From a virus: 52,570 nt of DNA. Location: positions 1 through 52,570 of the IMG/VR virus record IMGVR_UViG_3300037508_000456; one strand, 5' to 3'. A program made the position numbers and the translations under genes. Within the stretch, counting starts at the first letter, position 1. Each line of letters starts with the position of its first letter. The notes under the pieces were generated by a model, which did not search any database, had not been told where the DNA came from, and saw only the letters and a program-made list of their open reading frames with translations. Shown piece after piece: positions 6,019 through 13,509 of the stretch.

Positions 6019-6702
6019 ATGCTTAAATTTCAGCAAATTCATTCAATGGATAATATTATTGGTTATTCGAATCCAAAATCTCTTGCGAAAATGGAGGATG
6101 ACGAGAAAGATCCATTTTCGGTTTTGAGTAAATTCTTAAGATCGGGGGTTCCCGTTTCAAGAGTGATTGATAGTCCCCCCACCAATAGTAGTACAAAAAC
6201 CCTGAATGAAATTAACTACATCATCAGAAGAATGAATGATTCTACTGAACAAGAGAAGAAATTTGCCATTGAAATGGATTCAACAGAAAACCATTACAAA
6301 TTCTGGGCAGAACAAGCATCAGTTATGACGGGGGAGAACTATTCTAAAGATACGATCTCCAATATTATTAAAAACACAGATGGAATTCTTTCCTATTTCA
6401 AGGTCTACTTTAACCGTGCTAGACCATATCAGATTTCAAATGAATATGGTAAGAAAATAACCATTCTAGTTGCAGATCCTTATACTCCGGCCTATCCTTC
6501 GGGTCATACTTTTGAAGCATGGTTGTTTGCTTTACTTCTTTCGAATAAGCATACGGATCACAGAGAAAAATTTGAAAGTATTGCCAATCAAATAGCGGAC
6601 TCTAGAGTCGTTGCTGGTGTTCACTATCCATCAGATAACATTGCAGGAAAAAGACTAGCAACTTATATCGTAAAAAACAAATTAGTGGAACCCCTCAAAT
6701 GA
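6019..6702 (+). CDS. PAP2-superfamily phosphatase, soluble
   Basis: This 227-residue protein has all three PAP2 (acid phosphatase / lipid phosphatase) signature motifs in order: K-x6-RP (K128 to R135-P136), PSGH (160-163) and S-R-x5-H-x3-D (S195, R196, H202, D206). The histidines would form the phospho-enzyme and act as acid. Unlike membrane phosphatidate or undecaprenyl-pyrophosphate phosphatases, it shows no obvious multi-pass membrane segments, so it resembles soluble bacterial acid phosphatases or vanadium haloperoxidase relatives. It overlaps the HAD hydrolase downstream by 4 nt, suggesting coupled dephosphorylation functions. Substrate unknown. Confidence 0.82.
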   Translation: MLKFQQIHSMDNIIGYSNPKSLAKMEDDEKDPFSVLSKFLRSGVPVSRVIDSPPTNSSTKTLNEINYIIRRMNDSTEQEKKFAIEMDSTENHYKFWAEQASVMTGENYSKDTISNIIKNTDGILSYFKVYFNRARPYQISNEYGKKITILVADPYTPAYPSGHTFEAWLFALLLSNKHTDHREKFESIANQIADSRVVAGVHYPSDNIAGKRLATYIVKNKLVEPLK

Positions 6703-7232
6703 AAGACTTTTTAGACTACTTCAAAGAAGATTCTAGTAAAAGACCGACCATCTATTGCGATATGGATGGTGTTCTAGTTGATATAATTGGAGGTATGTCC
6801 AAAATTTTAAATATTCCAAATCTATCACAGAAGAATTTTGATAGTATTATCAATCCAATCAAACCTAAAATTGATGAAGATCATCCAGATTTATTTGCTA
6901 AACTACCTTGGATGCCGGATGGTAAAACACTTTGGAAATATATCTCAAAGTACAAGGTAGAAATTCTATCAGCACACACAACAACTTGGCAACCGAAATC
7001 TAAATCGGGTAAGATGAAGTGGATTGAAAATAACTTGCGCCCTAAGCCTCACTTTTCAAATATAGTTCTTCGCACACAGAAAAAGGACTATGCCAAAACT
7101 GATGGCGTTCCCAATATTTTAATTGATGATTGGAGCAAGAACATTAAAGAATGGCAATCTGCTGGTGGTATTGCCATTCAGCACAAGAGCGCAAATCAAA
7201 CCATTCTTGAACTTAAGAAGTTAGGTCTTTAA
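6699..7232 (+). CDS. HAD-superfamily hydrolase (5'(3')-nucleotidase type)
   Basis: This 177-residue protein carries HAD motif I DMDGVLVD (D21 nucleophile, D23 acid), a motif II LSAHT region, a conserved Lys-containing stretch (KMKWIENNL) and motif III NILIDDWSKN. This layout matches the phage and bacterial 5'-nucleotidase (NT5C-like) group, which hydrolyses nucleoside monophosphates. The start ATG overlaps the stop of the PAP2 gene (ATGA). A nucleotide-salvage role is inferred; a different phosphate monoester could be the substrate. Confidence 0.8.
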   Translation: MKDFLDYFKEDSSKRPTIYCDMDGVLVDIIGGMSKILNIPNLSQKNFDSIINPIKPKIDEDHPDLFAKLPWMPDGKTLWKYISKYKVEILSAHTTTWQPKSKSGKMKWIENNLRPKPHFSNIVLRTQKKDYAKTDGVPNILIDDWSKNIKEWQSAGGIAIQHKSANQTILELKKLGL

Positions 7233-7235
7233 GGC

Positions 7236-7263
7236 TTGACAAACTTTTCGGTGTGGTTATAAT
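7236..7263 (+). promoter_or_regulatory. Sigma70-like promoter for tRNA pair
   Basis: TTGACA at 7236-7241 and TATAAT at 7258-7263, 16-nt spacer, ending 9 nt before tRNA-Leu(CAA). It would drive tRNA-Leu, tRNA-Val and the gene at 7436. Confidence 0.85.
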
Positions 7264-7272
7264 TTAACCAAA

Positions 7273-7356
7273 GCCGAAGTGGATGGAATGGCAGACACGG
7301 CGGATTCAAAATCCGCTGCCCTAACGGGCGTGTGGGTTCGACTCCCACCTTCGGCA
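7273..7356 (+). tRNA. tRNA-Leu (anticodon CAA)
   Basis: 84-nt class II tRNA. Acceptor stem GCCGAAG/CTTCGGC, anticodon stem-loop GCGGA-TTCAAAA-TCCGC, T loop TTCGACT, discriminator A. Confidence 0.94.
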
Positions 7357-7360
7357 TTCT

Positions 7361-7433
7361 GCTTCCTTAACTCAGTGGCTAGAGTGCTTCCTTTACACGG
7401 AAGAAGTCGTAGGTTCGAATCCTATAGGAAGTA
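7361..7433 (+). tRNA. tRNA-Val (anticodon TAC)
   Basis: 73-nt cloverleaf. Acceptor stem GCTTCCT/AGGAAGT, anticodon stem-loop CTTCC-TTTACAC-GGAAG, T loop TTCGAAT, discriminator A. The AGGAAG of its 3' acceptor strand also serves as the only plausible Shine-Dalgarno sequence of the next gene. Confidence 0.94.
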
Positions 7434-7435
7434 TT

Positions 7436-7720
7436 ATGGCAAAGCGTAAACTATGGGCAATCGGTATCATGCACGGTAACGATCTACAGGGACACTTGGT
7501 TGAGAGATCGAACATCGTGGCAGTCTACGAGACCGAGGAAGCGGCCAAAAAGGAAGCCAAGTGGCTCAACGAATTCCATCGAAAGTCATCTTCCAAGACG
7601 ATTTATGAGCCTGTACGGTGGAAGGATGATGGGAGTGAAACTTCTATTCAGTCTAAGGACGAAAAGATAATCAACTATTCGAAAATGGACGATGGACTGA
7701 CTGCTTTGTTTGAGGATTAA
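7436..7720 (+). CDS. Hypothetical protein behind tRNA-Val
   Basis: A 94-residue soluble protein, not recognised. It reads as an alpha/beta domain (KLWAIGIMHG strand, ETEEAAKKEAKWLNEF helix) of the kind seen in small phage proteins. The ATG is 2 nt after the end of tRNA-Val, so the ribosome binding site must lie inside the tRNA sequence. Cutting out the mature tRNA would therefore remove it from the message. Confidence 0.75.
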   Translation: MAKRKLWAIGIMHGNDLQGHLVERSNIVAVYETEEAAKKEAKWLNEFHRKSSSKTIYEPVRWKDDGSETSIQSKDEKIINYSKMDDGLTALFED

Positions 7721-7725
7721 ATCGT

Positions 7726-7733
7726 CATAAATA
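7726..7733 (+). promoter_or_regulatory. T4-late-like promoter box, leaderless type
   Basis: CATAAATA ends 6 nt before the ATG at 7740; no Shine-Dalgarno sequence lies between. Confidence 0.6.
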
Positions 7734-7739
7734 ATCAAC

Positions 7740-8165
7740 ATGAACAATCCATTTAAAAACACTAGTAAAGAAATGCTTGATGCAATCAATAGCATCATTA
7801 ATGAGCAAAATCAACCACAGGCATTGAAGGCTTTAAATATTGGTGGTAGAGTTGCACAAACAATCGATTTTACCATGTCAACTGATGACCCCGATGTTTA
7901 CCTTAAGGGACTAGGGACATTACCCCTCTCAATGATAAAGAAACTGGTTAAGCAAGACTTGATCAGATTTGCTGATAAAGTCGGAGTGGCTAGTTCAAAA
8001 GAACTAATTTCTTTCATGATCGACATTGAAGGCAAGAAAACAAATAATCCGTTTGGACAATTTGCGTATCGTCTTCATGGATTAGCAGAAATTGAAGAAT
8101 TCTTGAGTAAACCAGAAACTAAGCGCAAAATCTCCCTCATGAAGAAGAAGAGTGGTATTGTCTAA
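7740..8165 (+). CDS. Hypothetical late protein
   Basis: A 141-residue, mainly helical, basic protein with no signal peptide or membrane segment; not recognised. It is preceded directly by a late-type box, so it is probably expressed late and may be a virion or assembly protein. Its end overlaps the start region of the next gene, suggesting translational coupling. Confidence 0.72.
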   Translation: MNNPFKNTSKEMLDAINSIINEQNQPQALKALNIGGRVAQTIDFTMSTDDPDVYLKGLGTLPLSMIKKLVKQDLIRFADKVGVASSKELISFMIDIEGKKTNNPFGQFAYRLHGLAEIEEFLSKPETKRKISLMKKKSGIV

Positions 8166-8559
8166 ATCACTTAGAAATACAGCAAAAATTCAAAAATGCC
8201 GATCAGCCGATTGCTCCCCAAATAGCGACGAGATGGCAGAGGTTTCAATGCGTCTTGGAAAATCAGGGAAGTCTAAGATGGCCGGATTTACGCATCTGAA
8301 CAAATTGGTATCGATGATGAAGGAATCAAATGTTTGGACGGGTTCCATCAAAGGATATTTCTTCCGAGGCACAATACCAACTAAAATGAAGTCTGAGATA
8401 AAAGAGTATTCAAAAGTCGCTGGATGGCAAAGTAAAACCACCAAACGGATGAGTAAGTCTGGAATAATGTGGAGAGCCAAAGGTAAAAGATATCTCTTGA
8501 TCTTTGCCAACTACCGTGGAATGGGCAATCGAATTTATTGCTCATTGACCATAATCTGA
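8152..8559 (+). CDS. Hypothetical basic protein
   Basis: A 135-residue, strongly basic protein, not recognised. The start is either GTG at 8152 or TTG at 8158; a purine-rich AAGAAGAAGAG lies just upstream of both, inside the preceding gene, which it overlaps by 8-14 nt. The central region is rich in Lys, Ser and Met; the C-terminal part (RYLLIFANYRG) looks like a beta strand pair. No ATG start is available near the 5' end. Confidence 0.6.
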   Translation: MVLSKSLRNTAKIQKCRSADCSPNSDEMAEVSMRLGKSGKSKMAGFTHLNKLVSMMKESNVWTGSIKGYFFRGTIPTKMKSEIKEYSKVAGWQSKTTKRMSKSGIMWRAKGKRYLLIFANYRGMGNRIYCSLTII

Positions 8560-8587
8560 TTGACAAAACCGAAAACGCTGATACAAT
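8560..8587 (+). promoter_or_regulatory. Sigma70-like promoter
   Basis: TTGACA at 8560-8565 and TACAAT at 8582-8587, 16-nt spacer. It leads to a 24-nt gap before the ATG at 8612 that contains AAAGGAGGTG. Confidence 0.8.
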
Positions 8588-8611
8588 CTCACAACACAAA
8601 GGAGGTGCTAT

Positions 8612-8851
8612 ATGCACAATATTTCAGGATTAGGTTTGGGGCTTGTTGTTTCATCGGTTCTCAATGGAGTTCTTCTTATCCTTCTTTATCTGAAGAGCAA
8701 GGCACACGCAGAAGATATGAATGCACTCAATAATGTGCAAAAAAACATGGAAGATGAACGCCGTCACGATGCTATGTGGAGAGAAATCGATAGCCTCAGC
8801 GAAAGCATCAGGGAACTAAAGAGCAATCGCACAGGTGGAATTCGAAAGTAA
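8612..8851 (+). CDS. Small single-pass membrane protein
   Basis: A 79-residue protein with a strong AAAGGAGGTG ribosome binding site. Residues about 5-27 (GLGLGLVVSSVLNGVLLILLYL) form a membrane segment or uncleaved signal anchor; the remainder is a charged helix with heptad-like spacing, probably a cytoplasmic coiled coil. Function unknown. With its own promoter and the tRNA-Thr behind it, it looks early expressed; small phage membrane proteins of this shape often act on the host envelope or in lysis control, but nothing shows this here. Confidence 0.75.
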   Translation: MHNISGLGLGLVVSSVLNGVLLILLYLKSKAHAEDMNALNNVQKNMEDERRHDAMWREIDSLSESIRELKSNRTGGIRK

Positions 8852-8857
8852 AATTAA

Positions 8858-8875
8858 GTGGATCGTAAGATCCAC
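8858..8875 (+). other. GNRA hairpin before tRNA-Thr
   Basis: GTGGATC-GTAA-GATCCAC is a perfect 7-bp stem with a GTAA tetraloop, 3 nt before the tRNA. No T run follows. It may define the RNA processing point between the upstream message and the tRNA. Confidence 0.55.
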
Positions 8876-8878
8876 GCC

Positions 8879-8950
8879 GCCATCTTAGCAGAGTGGTAAT
8901 GCAGTCGCCTTGTAAGCGACAGATCATGGGTTCGATTCCCATAGATGGCT
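8879..8950 (+). tRNA. tRNA-Thr (anticodon TGT)
   Basis: 72-nt cloverleaf. Acceptor stem GCCATCT/AGATGGC, anticodon stem-loop GTCGC-CTTGTAA-GCGAC, T loop TTCGATT, discriminator T. Confidence 0.94.
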
Positions 8951-8960
8951 TTACGACGGC

Positions 8961-8967
8961 CTAAATA
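8961..8967 (+). promoter_or_regulatory. T4-late-like box, leaderless type
   Basis: CTAAATA ends 5 nt before the ATG at 8973. An earlier in-frame ATG at 8967 overlaps the box and is therefore a less likely start. Confidence 0.5.
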
Positions 8968-8972
8968 TGAAC

Positions 8973-10217
8973 ATGAGACCGATTTGTCTGTCCGACTTTA
9001 TTCGTCAGCAAGAATCTTTGGAGCCTGAGATACTAATTTCAGAAGGTGCTTGCCCTCCTATTAGTGGGCATGGATTTGCATTAGAGAGATCTATTGCAAC
9101 AGCAATGAAGTGTGCTGCTGAAAATTTATTGAAAGACACCCGTCAAGACAGATTTGATATTGGAGACAGTGCAGGAAATGACAATGATAAGCCCGATTTG
9201 GTTATCAGAGTAAGAAAAGTTGCGGGATCGTCTTTCTCAGGTAACATCAATATTGAGATCAAAGATGAAAGTTCACAGGGAACGCAGATTGGATTGCAGA
9301 ATAATTTTGACCCCTACAGTTCCGAAGATGTGACTGAGACATCTTGGACCCAAAGTGGGCGAAAAAAGATTCAGGTTGAAAAAGAAATTTGGCTAGGAAT
9401 CATTCGGGCAATTCATACCAAGAAGTTTGAAATGATTCGACAGATGCAACAGTATCTTCGAACTTCTATGGACCCATCAGCACTACACAAGAAGTACATT
9501 ATTCCTGGTAGACTACCCTTTGGTAAGGTTTCTAAAATTGCGTGGAAACAGGTAGGAAACAAGGGAACTATTTTCACTCAGAGTGGAGACAAACTCTCCT
9601 ACAATATCAACGAGTATATTCAAGACTCAGCCAATATTAGATTTTATGAGGAAATCTTGCGTCAAAAGAATGTGCATTTCATTTACATTAATGGAAGGGG
9701 ACTATATTCAACTGGTCTTAGTAGTTCTCCTTCCATTAAAGGATTACCTAGACTCGTAGATTCATGTAAAGGGGCTGCTCAAGTCGAAATTAGACTCAAA
9801 GCGAGTGGCGGCTCATATACAAAAAGCGATGCTGCGTTGGCCGAACAGTCAATCGTTACTCATCTGTATTGTAATCAAGATCCAACCACTATTAAAGCCA
9901 AGCGAATTTACATGGAGGATTGGGCTGGAAATACACCAGTCAATCAATCCAAACTCTACATGTTTGATGATGAGGATAAACTTCCTTCCGGAATTTCCCA
10001 CGCCAAGGGAAACGAAGTTGCTAAACTAGTCAGCATTAAGAGCATTAAACCCACAAACGAACCCTCCAAGTGGTCAGTTCGTATGGATATTAAACATAGA
10101 ACTACAAGTCCAACTCTTCAGTTTACGACCCGAATCACATCCAAGAATTTTACGGAATCACCCTATAAATTCGACACACAAGAAGATATGATAAATTTTC
10201 TTCAGTCTATTCCATAA
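8973..10217 (+). CDS. PD-(D/E)XK nuclease-like phage protein
   Basis: About 414 residues from the ATG at 8973; the in-frame ATG at 8967 would add two. The N-terminal third has a helix GHGFALERSIATAMK, followed by K-P-D-L-V-I-R-V and, about 20 residues later, N-I-E-I-K-D. An acidic residue in a helix, then PD and ExK on adjacent strands is the layout of the PD-(D/E)XK nuclease fold, which includes restriction enzymes and phage exonucleases. The C-terminal two thirds are not recognised. A late-type box directly before the gene argues for late expression. The nuclease call is an inference from one motif and could be wrong. Confidence 0.5.
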   Translation: MRPICLSDFIRQQESLEPEILISEGACPPISGHGFALERSIATAMKCAAENLLKDTRQDRFDIGDSAGNDNDKPDLVIRVRKVAGSSFSGNINIEIKDESSQGTQIGLQNNFDPYSSEDVTETSWTQSGRKKIQVEKEIWLGIIRAIHTKKFEMIRQMQQYLRTSMDPSALHKKYIIPGRLPFGKVSKIAWKQVGNKGTIFTQSGDKLSYNINEYIQDSANIRFYEEILRQKNVHFIYINGRGLYSTGLSSSPSIKGLPRLVDSCKGAAQVEIRLKASGGSYTKSDAALAEQSIVTHLYCNQDPTTIKAKRIYMEDWAGNTPVNQSKLYMFDDEDKLPSGISHAKGNEVAKLVSIKSIKPTNEPSKWSVRMDIKHRTTSPTLQFTTRITSKNFTESPYKFDTQEDMINFLQSIP

Positions 10218-10244
10218 GTTCTTGATATCAAATAACTTGTAAAA

Positions 10245-10251
10245 CTAAATA
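10245..10251 (+). promoter_or_regulatory. T4-late-like promoter box
   Basis: CTAAATA 34 nt before the ATG at 10286, with a strong Shine-Dalgarno sequence between them. Confidence 0.5.
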
Positions 10252-10285
10252 TACTTAGGGCTAAACCCCCCGAAGGAGGTGTTCC

Positions 10286-11032
10286 ATGAGAAACCTTTGG
10301 GTAGTAGGACTGCTGCTTGCAGTCACAGTAAGTACATCGGTAGATCGTGCGGGAGTCAAGGCAAAAATAGCCGAGGCTCCCGTGGTCGTTTATGGGGATG
10401 GCCTTTCAGTTGCAGAGAGAATTTTATCTCACTCTGTGGTAATTTTATATGAAACACTAGAGGGAAAGAAGAGTCTTGGATCCGGTGTTCTTTATAAGAA
10501 GAATGGTTCTTGGTTTGTGATGACCGCCGCACATGTAATTCAAGATGAGAAGGAATTTGGTAAGGGTAAAATTTCAATAGCATTCACTCCATATAATTCA
10601 GACATTCCAACGCATGCGTGGAAAGGAATTTTACTAGCGCACAATGAATCTCTAGATGCAGCCATAATAGGATTAGAAGACGCAAAAGATCTTAAAGATT
10701 CTATGGACTCAGTATTCGATAGAAATGAGCCTAGAATAGGAAAAGAGATATATGCGGTAGGCAATCCTTTAGGTGAAATCAATACAGTTACCGATGGAAT
10801 AATCTCCAACAACAGGCGAAAGGTCGATTGGACAAATGAACACCATGTGCAAATCACCGCAAATGGTGCGCCCGGATCAAGTGGGGGTGGAGTATTCACT
10901 AAAGATAAGGGTCAATGTATTGGTATCGTTGTAAGAATAAACTATGGAACTAGAATTCTAATGGTTGTTCCTACAAATAGAATATTCGATTGGCTTGATG
11001 CAAATAATCTTTCCAATATAGCACCTGACTGA
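10286..11032 (+). CDS. Exported trypsin-like (HtrA-type) serine protease
   Basis: This 248-residue protein begins with a hydrophobic signal segment (residues about 3-17). The catalytic triad of the trypsin/DegP fold is visible: TAAHVI (H83), ESLDAAII (D124) and GAPGSSGGGVF (S199). The C-terminus lacks a PDZ domain, so it is a single-domain protease. A GAAGGAGGTG ribosome binding site precedes the ATG. The predicted location is the periplasm or outer surface, where it could cut host envelope or receptor proteins or mature virion proteins. Chymotrypsin-fold proteases are unusual in T4-like phages. Confidence 0.85.
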   Translation: MRNLWVVGLLLAVTVSTSVDRAGVKAKIAEAPVVVYGDGLSVAERILSHSVVILYETLEGKKSLGSGVLYKKNGSWFVMTAAHVIQDEKEFGKGKISIAFTPYNSDIPTHAWKGILLAHNESLDAAIIGLEDAKDLKDSMDSVFDRNEPRIGKEIYAVGNPLGEINTVTDGIISNNRRKVDWTNEHHVQITANGAPGSSGGGVFTKDKGQCIGIVVRINYGTRILMVVPTNRIFDWLDANNLSNIAPD

Positions 11033-11060
11033 TTGACTTTTTGTTCGTAGGCCGTATACT
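11033..11060 (+). promoter_or_regulatory. Sigma70-like promoter for sliding clamp
   Basis: TTGACT at 11033-11038 and TATACT at 11055-11060, 16-nt spacer, followed by AAGGAGG and the ATG at 11085. Confidence 0.8.
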
Positions 11061-11084
11061 CTCCACATCTCACAAGGAGGAAAT

Positions 11085-11777
11085 ATGCCTACAACTACTA
11101 ACTGCGTCAAGATTTCACCTGAGACTCTTTCGATTCTCAAGAATTTTGCTTCCATCAATCCTAGCCTGTTAATTCGATCAGGCAGTAAACTTAATACGGT
11201 TTGTCCGTCCAACCGAATTCTTGCAGAGGCACAGGTTTCTGAGCACTTTCCTGTCGATTTTGCGATTTACGACATGGCTCAATTTCTTGGTATTGTTAGT
11301 TTGTTCAAGTCACCTGTGTTTGAGTTCAAGGATACACATTTAGTCATCTCTTCAGATGGTGATGGTGGATCTAGTTCTGTCAAGTATTTTTATACTAATC
11401 CCGAATTCATTCAGAACAAGGGAGATAAGAAGATCAAGATGCCGAATTCTGTGGTTGTCTTCGATATTAGCGAGAGTGATCTCGCCTCTATCATGAAGGC
11501 AGCATCTGTTCTTCAAGTTCCTGATATGTGTATCACAAGTGAGGAGGGAAACCTTCTTGTTAGAGTTTGTGATAAGAAGAACCCGACAGGTAATAGTTGG
11601 GAACTCATTGTCTCTGAAGTTGCAGAAGAGGCCGATCACTTCCCCTTCTGGTTCAGTATCGACACAATGAAAATGGTTCAGGATGATTATGCGGTTTCAA
11701 TCGCATCTAAGGCAGTAGCAAGTCTCAAGGGAAAGAATGTACCTGTTCAGTATTGGATCGCTATGAGTGCAGGATAA
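11085..11777 (+). CDS. 45: DNA polymerase sliding clamp (gp45)
   Basis: A 230-residue protein, the same length class as T4 gp45 (228 residues). It is followed directly by the clamp loader, as in T4. The fold is all alternating strands, with FEFKDTHLVISSDG and a C-terminal VPVQYWIAMSAG strand typical of phage clamps. gp45 forms a trimeric ring that holds gp43 on DNA and, in T4, also acts as a mobile activator of late transcription. That second role fits the T4-late-like boxes found in this window. It has its own promoter and a strong AAGGAGG ribosome binding site. Confidence 0.88.
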   Translation: MPTTTNCVKISPETLSILKNFASINPSLLIRSGSKLNTVCPSNRILAEAQVSEHFPVDFAIYDMAQFLGIVSLFKSPVFEFKDTHLVISSDGDGGSSSVKYFYTNPEFIQNKGDKKIKMPNSVVVFDISESDLASIMKAASVLQVPDMCITSEEGNLLVRVCDKKNPTGNSWELIVSEVAEEADHFPFWFSIDTMKMVQDDYAVSIASKAVASLKGKNVPVQYWIAMSAG

Positions 11778-11781
11778 TAAA

Positions 11782-12717
11782 ATGAATCACTTTTTGTGGG
11801 TAGAAAAATATCGACCGAAAGATATCGACTCCTGTATTCTTCCCGACAGGATTCAGCAGACATTTCGTGATGTTGTAAAGTCTGGTCAAATTCCCAACAT
11901 GATTTTAACGGGAAGTGCAGGTTCAGGTAAAACGACTGTCGCCCGAGCATTATGCAATGAGATGAACTTGGACATGTTGTTCATCAATGCTTCGGACGAG
12001 AGTGGAATTGATGTTCTTCGAACTAAGATTCGCAACTTTGCTTCTACTGTTTCGATCAGTGGGGGAAATAAAGTGGTGATCTTAGATGAAGCAGATTATC
12101 TAAATCCGTCTTCCACTCAACCTGCACTTCGTGGTTTCATGGAAGAGTTTGCTGCAAATTGTAGGTTCATTTTAACTTGCAACTTCAAGAATCGTATTAT
12201 CGAACCTCTGCACAGTCGATGTACTGTCATTGATTTTAGGATTCTTGGTTCCGAGAAAATTGCGGTAGCATCGAACTTTAGTCAGAGAGTGAAAAGAATT
12301 CTTGAAAGTGAAGGAATTGAATACAACGATAAGGTTATCGCTGATCTAATTATCAAGAACTTTCCAGATTTCAGAAAGACACTCAATGAATTGCAAAGAT
12401 ACTCAATCGGTGGGAAGATCGATGTTGGTGTTCTATCATCAGATACGAATGTTAGCATTAAGGCTCTAGCAAAAGCACTCAAGGCGAAGAGTTTTACAGA
12501 TATTCGTAAGTGGGTGACTGACAATAGTGACAAAGATACGACTCATATTTTCCGATCCATTTATGATGGATTACAGGATCACTTAAAATCAGATTCCATT
12601 CCACAAGCAGTTTTGATTATTGCAGATTATCAATATAAAGCAGCATTTGTTGCCGATCAGGAGGTCAATCTTGCTGCATGTTGTATTTCCCTTGCTGCTG
12701 ATTGTACCTTTAAGTGA
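11782..12717 (+). CDS. 44: Clamp loader ATPase large subunit (gp44)
   Basis: A 311-residue AAA+ ATPase. The start is taken at ATG 11782; a GTG at 11767 would overlap the clamp gene. Walker A is TGSAGSGKTT and Walker B is VVILDEADYL, followed by the sensor region FILTCNFKNRI and an SRC motif (HSRCTVI), as in gp44/RFC-type loaders. The N-terminal WVEKYRPKDI is also typical. Four gp44 with one gp62 load gp45 onto primer junctions. It follows gp45 with a 4-nt gap. Confidence 0.95.
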   Translation: MNHFLWVEKYRPKDIDSCILPDRIQQTFRDVVKSGQIPNMILTGSAGSGKTTVARALCNEMNLDMLFINASDESGIDVLRTKIRNFASTVSISGGNKVVILDEADYLNPSSTQPALRGFMEEFAANCRFILTCNFKNRIIEPLHSRCTVIDFRILGSEKIAVASNFSQRVKRILESEGIEYNDKVIADLIIKNFPDFRKTLNELQRYSIGGKIDVGVLSSDTNVSIKALAKALKAKSFTDIRKWVTDNSDKDTTHIFRSIYDGLQDHLKSDSIPQAVLIIADYQYKAAFVADQEVNLAACCISLAADCTFK

Positions 12718-12733
12718 TTTGAGGGAGATGGAA

Positions 12734-12741
12734 TATAAATA
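12734..12741 (+). promoter_or_regulatory. T4-late promoter box (TATAAATA)
   Basis: An exact T4 late consensus TATAAATA, 30 nt before the ATG at 12772 with GAAGGAGG in between. Confidence 0.65.
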
Positions 12742-12771
12742 AACTAGTATCACCCTCTGAAGGAGGCAGTC

Positions 12772-13509
12772 ATGGAAGCAGTAAAAAGCCTCAACGATTT
12801 GTCAATCAAGATTCATGAGATTGGGAAAAAATACGATATCAAGAGTTTTGTTAAGGAGTTTAGAACTTCAGTTCGTGAAATTAATCAAAAGGCTTGGGAT
12901 GAAATTGATAATATCACCGAATCTGAAGTATCAGAGGCAACACCTCTGTCTAAAATTATTCTGATGTCTAGCATATTAGATGATGACGATTTGTCTAAAG
13001 TAATGAAGGTTTCTGAAACTCTGAATAAAAAGTATCATTATGAGACATTTAGCAAGGAGTGCGAGGTTGTTCGCCGCAAATTTCTTGAGGATAGACAGAA
13101 TTATTTCTCAATAAAAGCGATCCAAAGCACGAAAGGCCAAGATACGGGGGGGCTTAATTCTTATGTTGAGATCACAGGCATGTCAGATATGATGCTTGGC
13201 AGTTGGATCTACAAAATTCTTGAGAGAATTTATCCATATCCTTTAGACATTGAATATGAGAATTTAAATGGAACTAAGGTGAAGACACAGATTATCCACA
13301 AAAACAACATAGTTTCTGATAATTATGTTGAGTGTCCGCTCATTCCCAGATACCATGGCAGCAACGGATATGATCAGTTTTTATTGAACTCGTACTACGA
13401 TAACAACAAGATGAAGTGGGTGTATGTACCCGTAAGATTGATTGTGAACCTCTCGTCACCTGACGGTATTAATTTAGATGATTTGGATTTGCCCGATGAC
13501 AATGAGTAA
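12772..13509 (+). CDS. Hypothetical protein between gp44 and gp62
   Basis: A 245-residue protein, not recognised, in a position where T4 has no gene. The N-terminal 110 residues are helical and charged; the rest looks mixed alpha/beta and ends in an acidic tail (DDLDLPDDNE). It has its own exact late box and a strong AAGGAGG ribosome binding site, and its end overlaps the gp62 start. The late box suggests a structural or late function despite its setting in the replication block. Confidence 0.75.
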   Translation: MEAVKSLNDLSIKIHEIGKKYDIKSFVKEFRTSVREINQKAWDEIDNITESEVSEATPLSKIILMSSILDDDDLSKVMKVSETLNKKYHYETFSKECEVVRRKFLEDRQNYFSIKAIQSTKGQDTGGLNSYVEITGMSDMMLGSWIYKILERIYPYPLDIEYENLNGTKVKTQIIHKNNIVSDNYVECPLIPRYHGSNGYDQFLLNSYYDNNKMKWVYVPVRLIVNLSSPDGINLDDLDLPDDNE

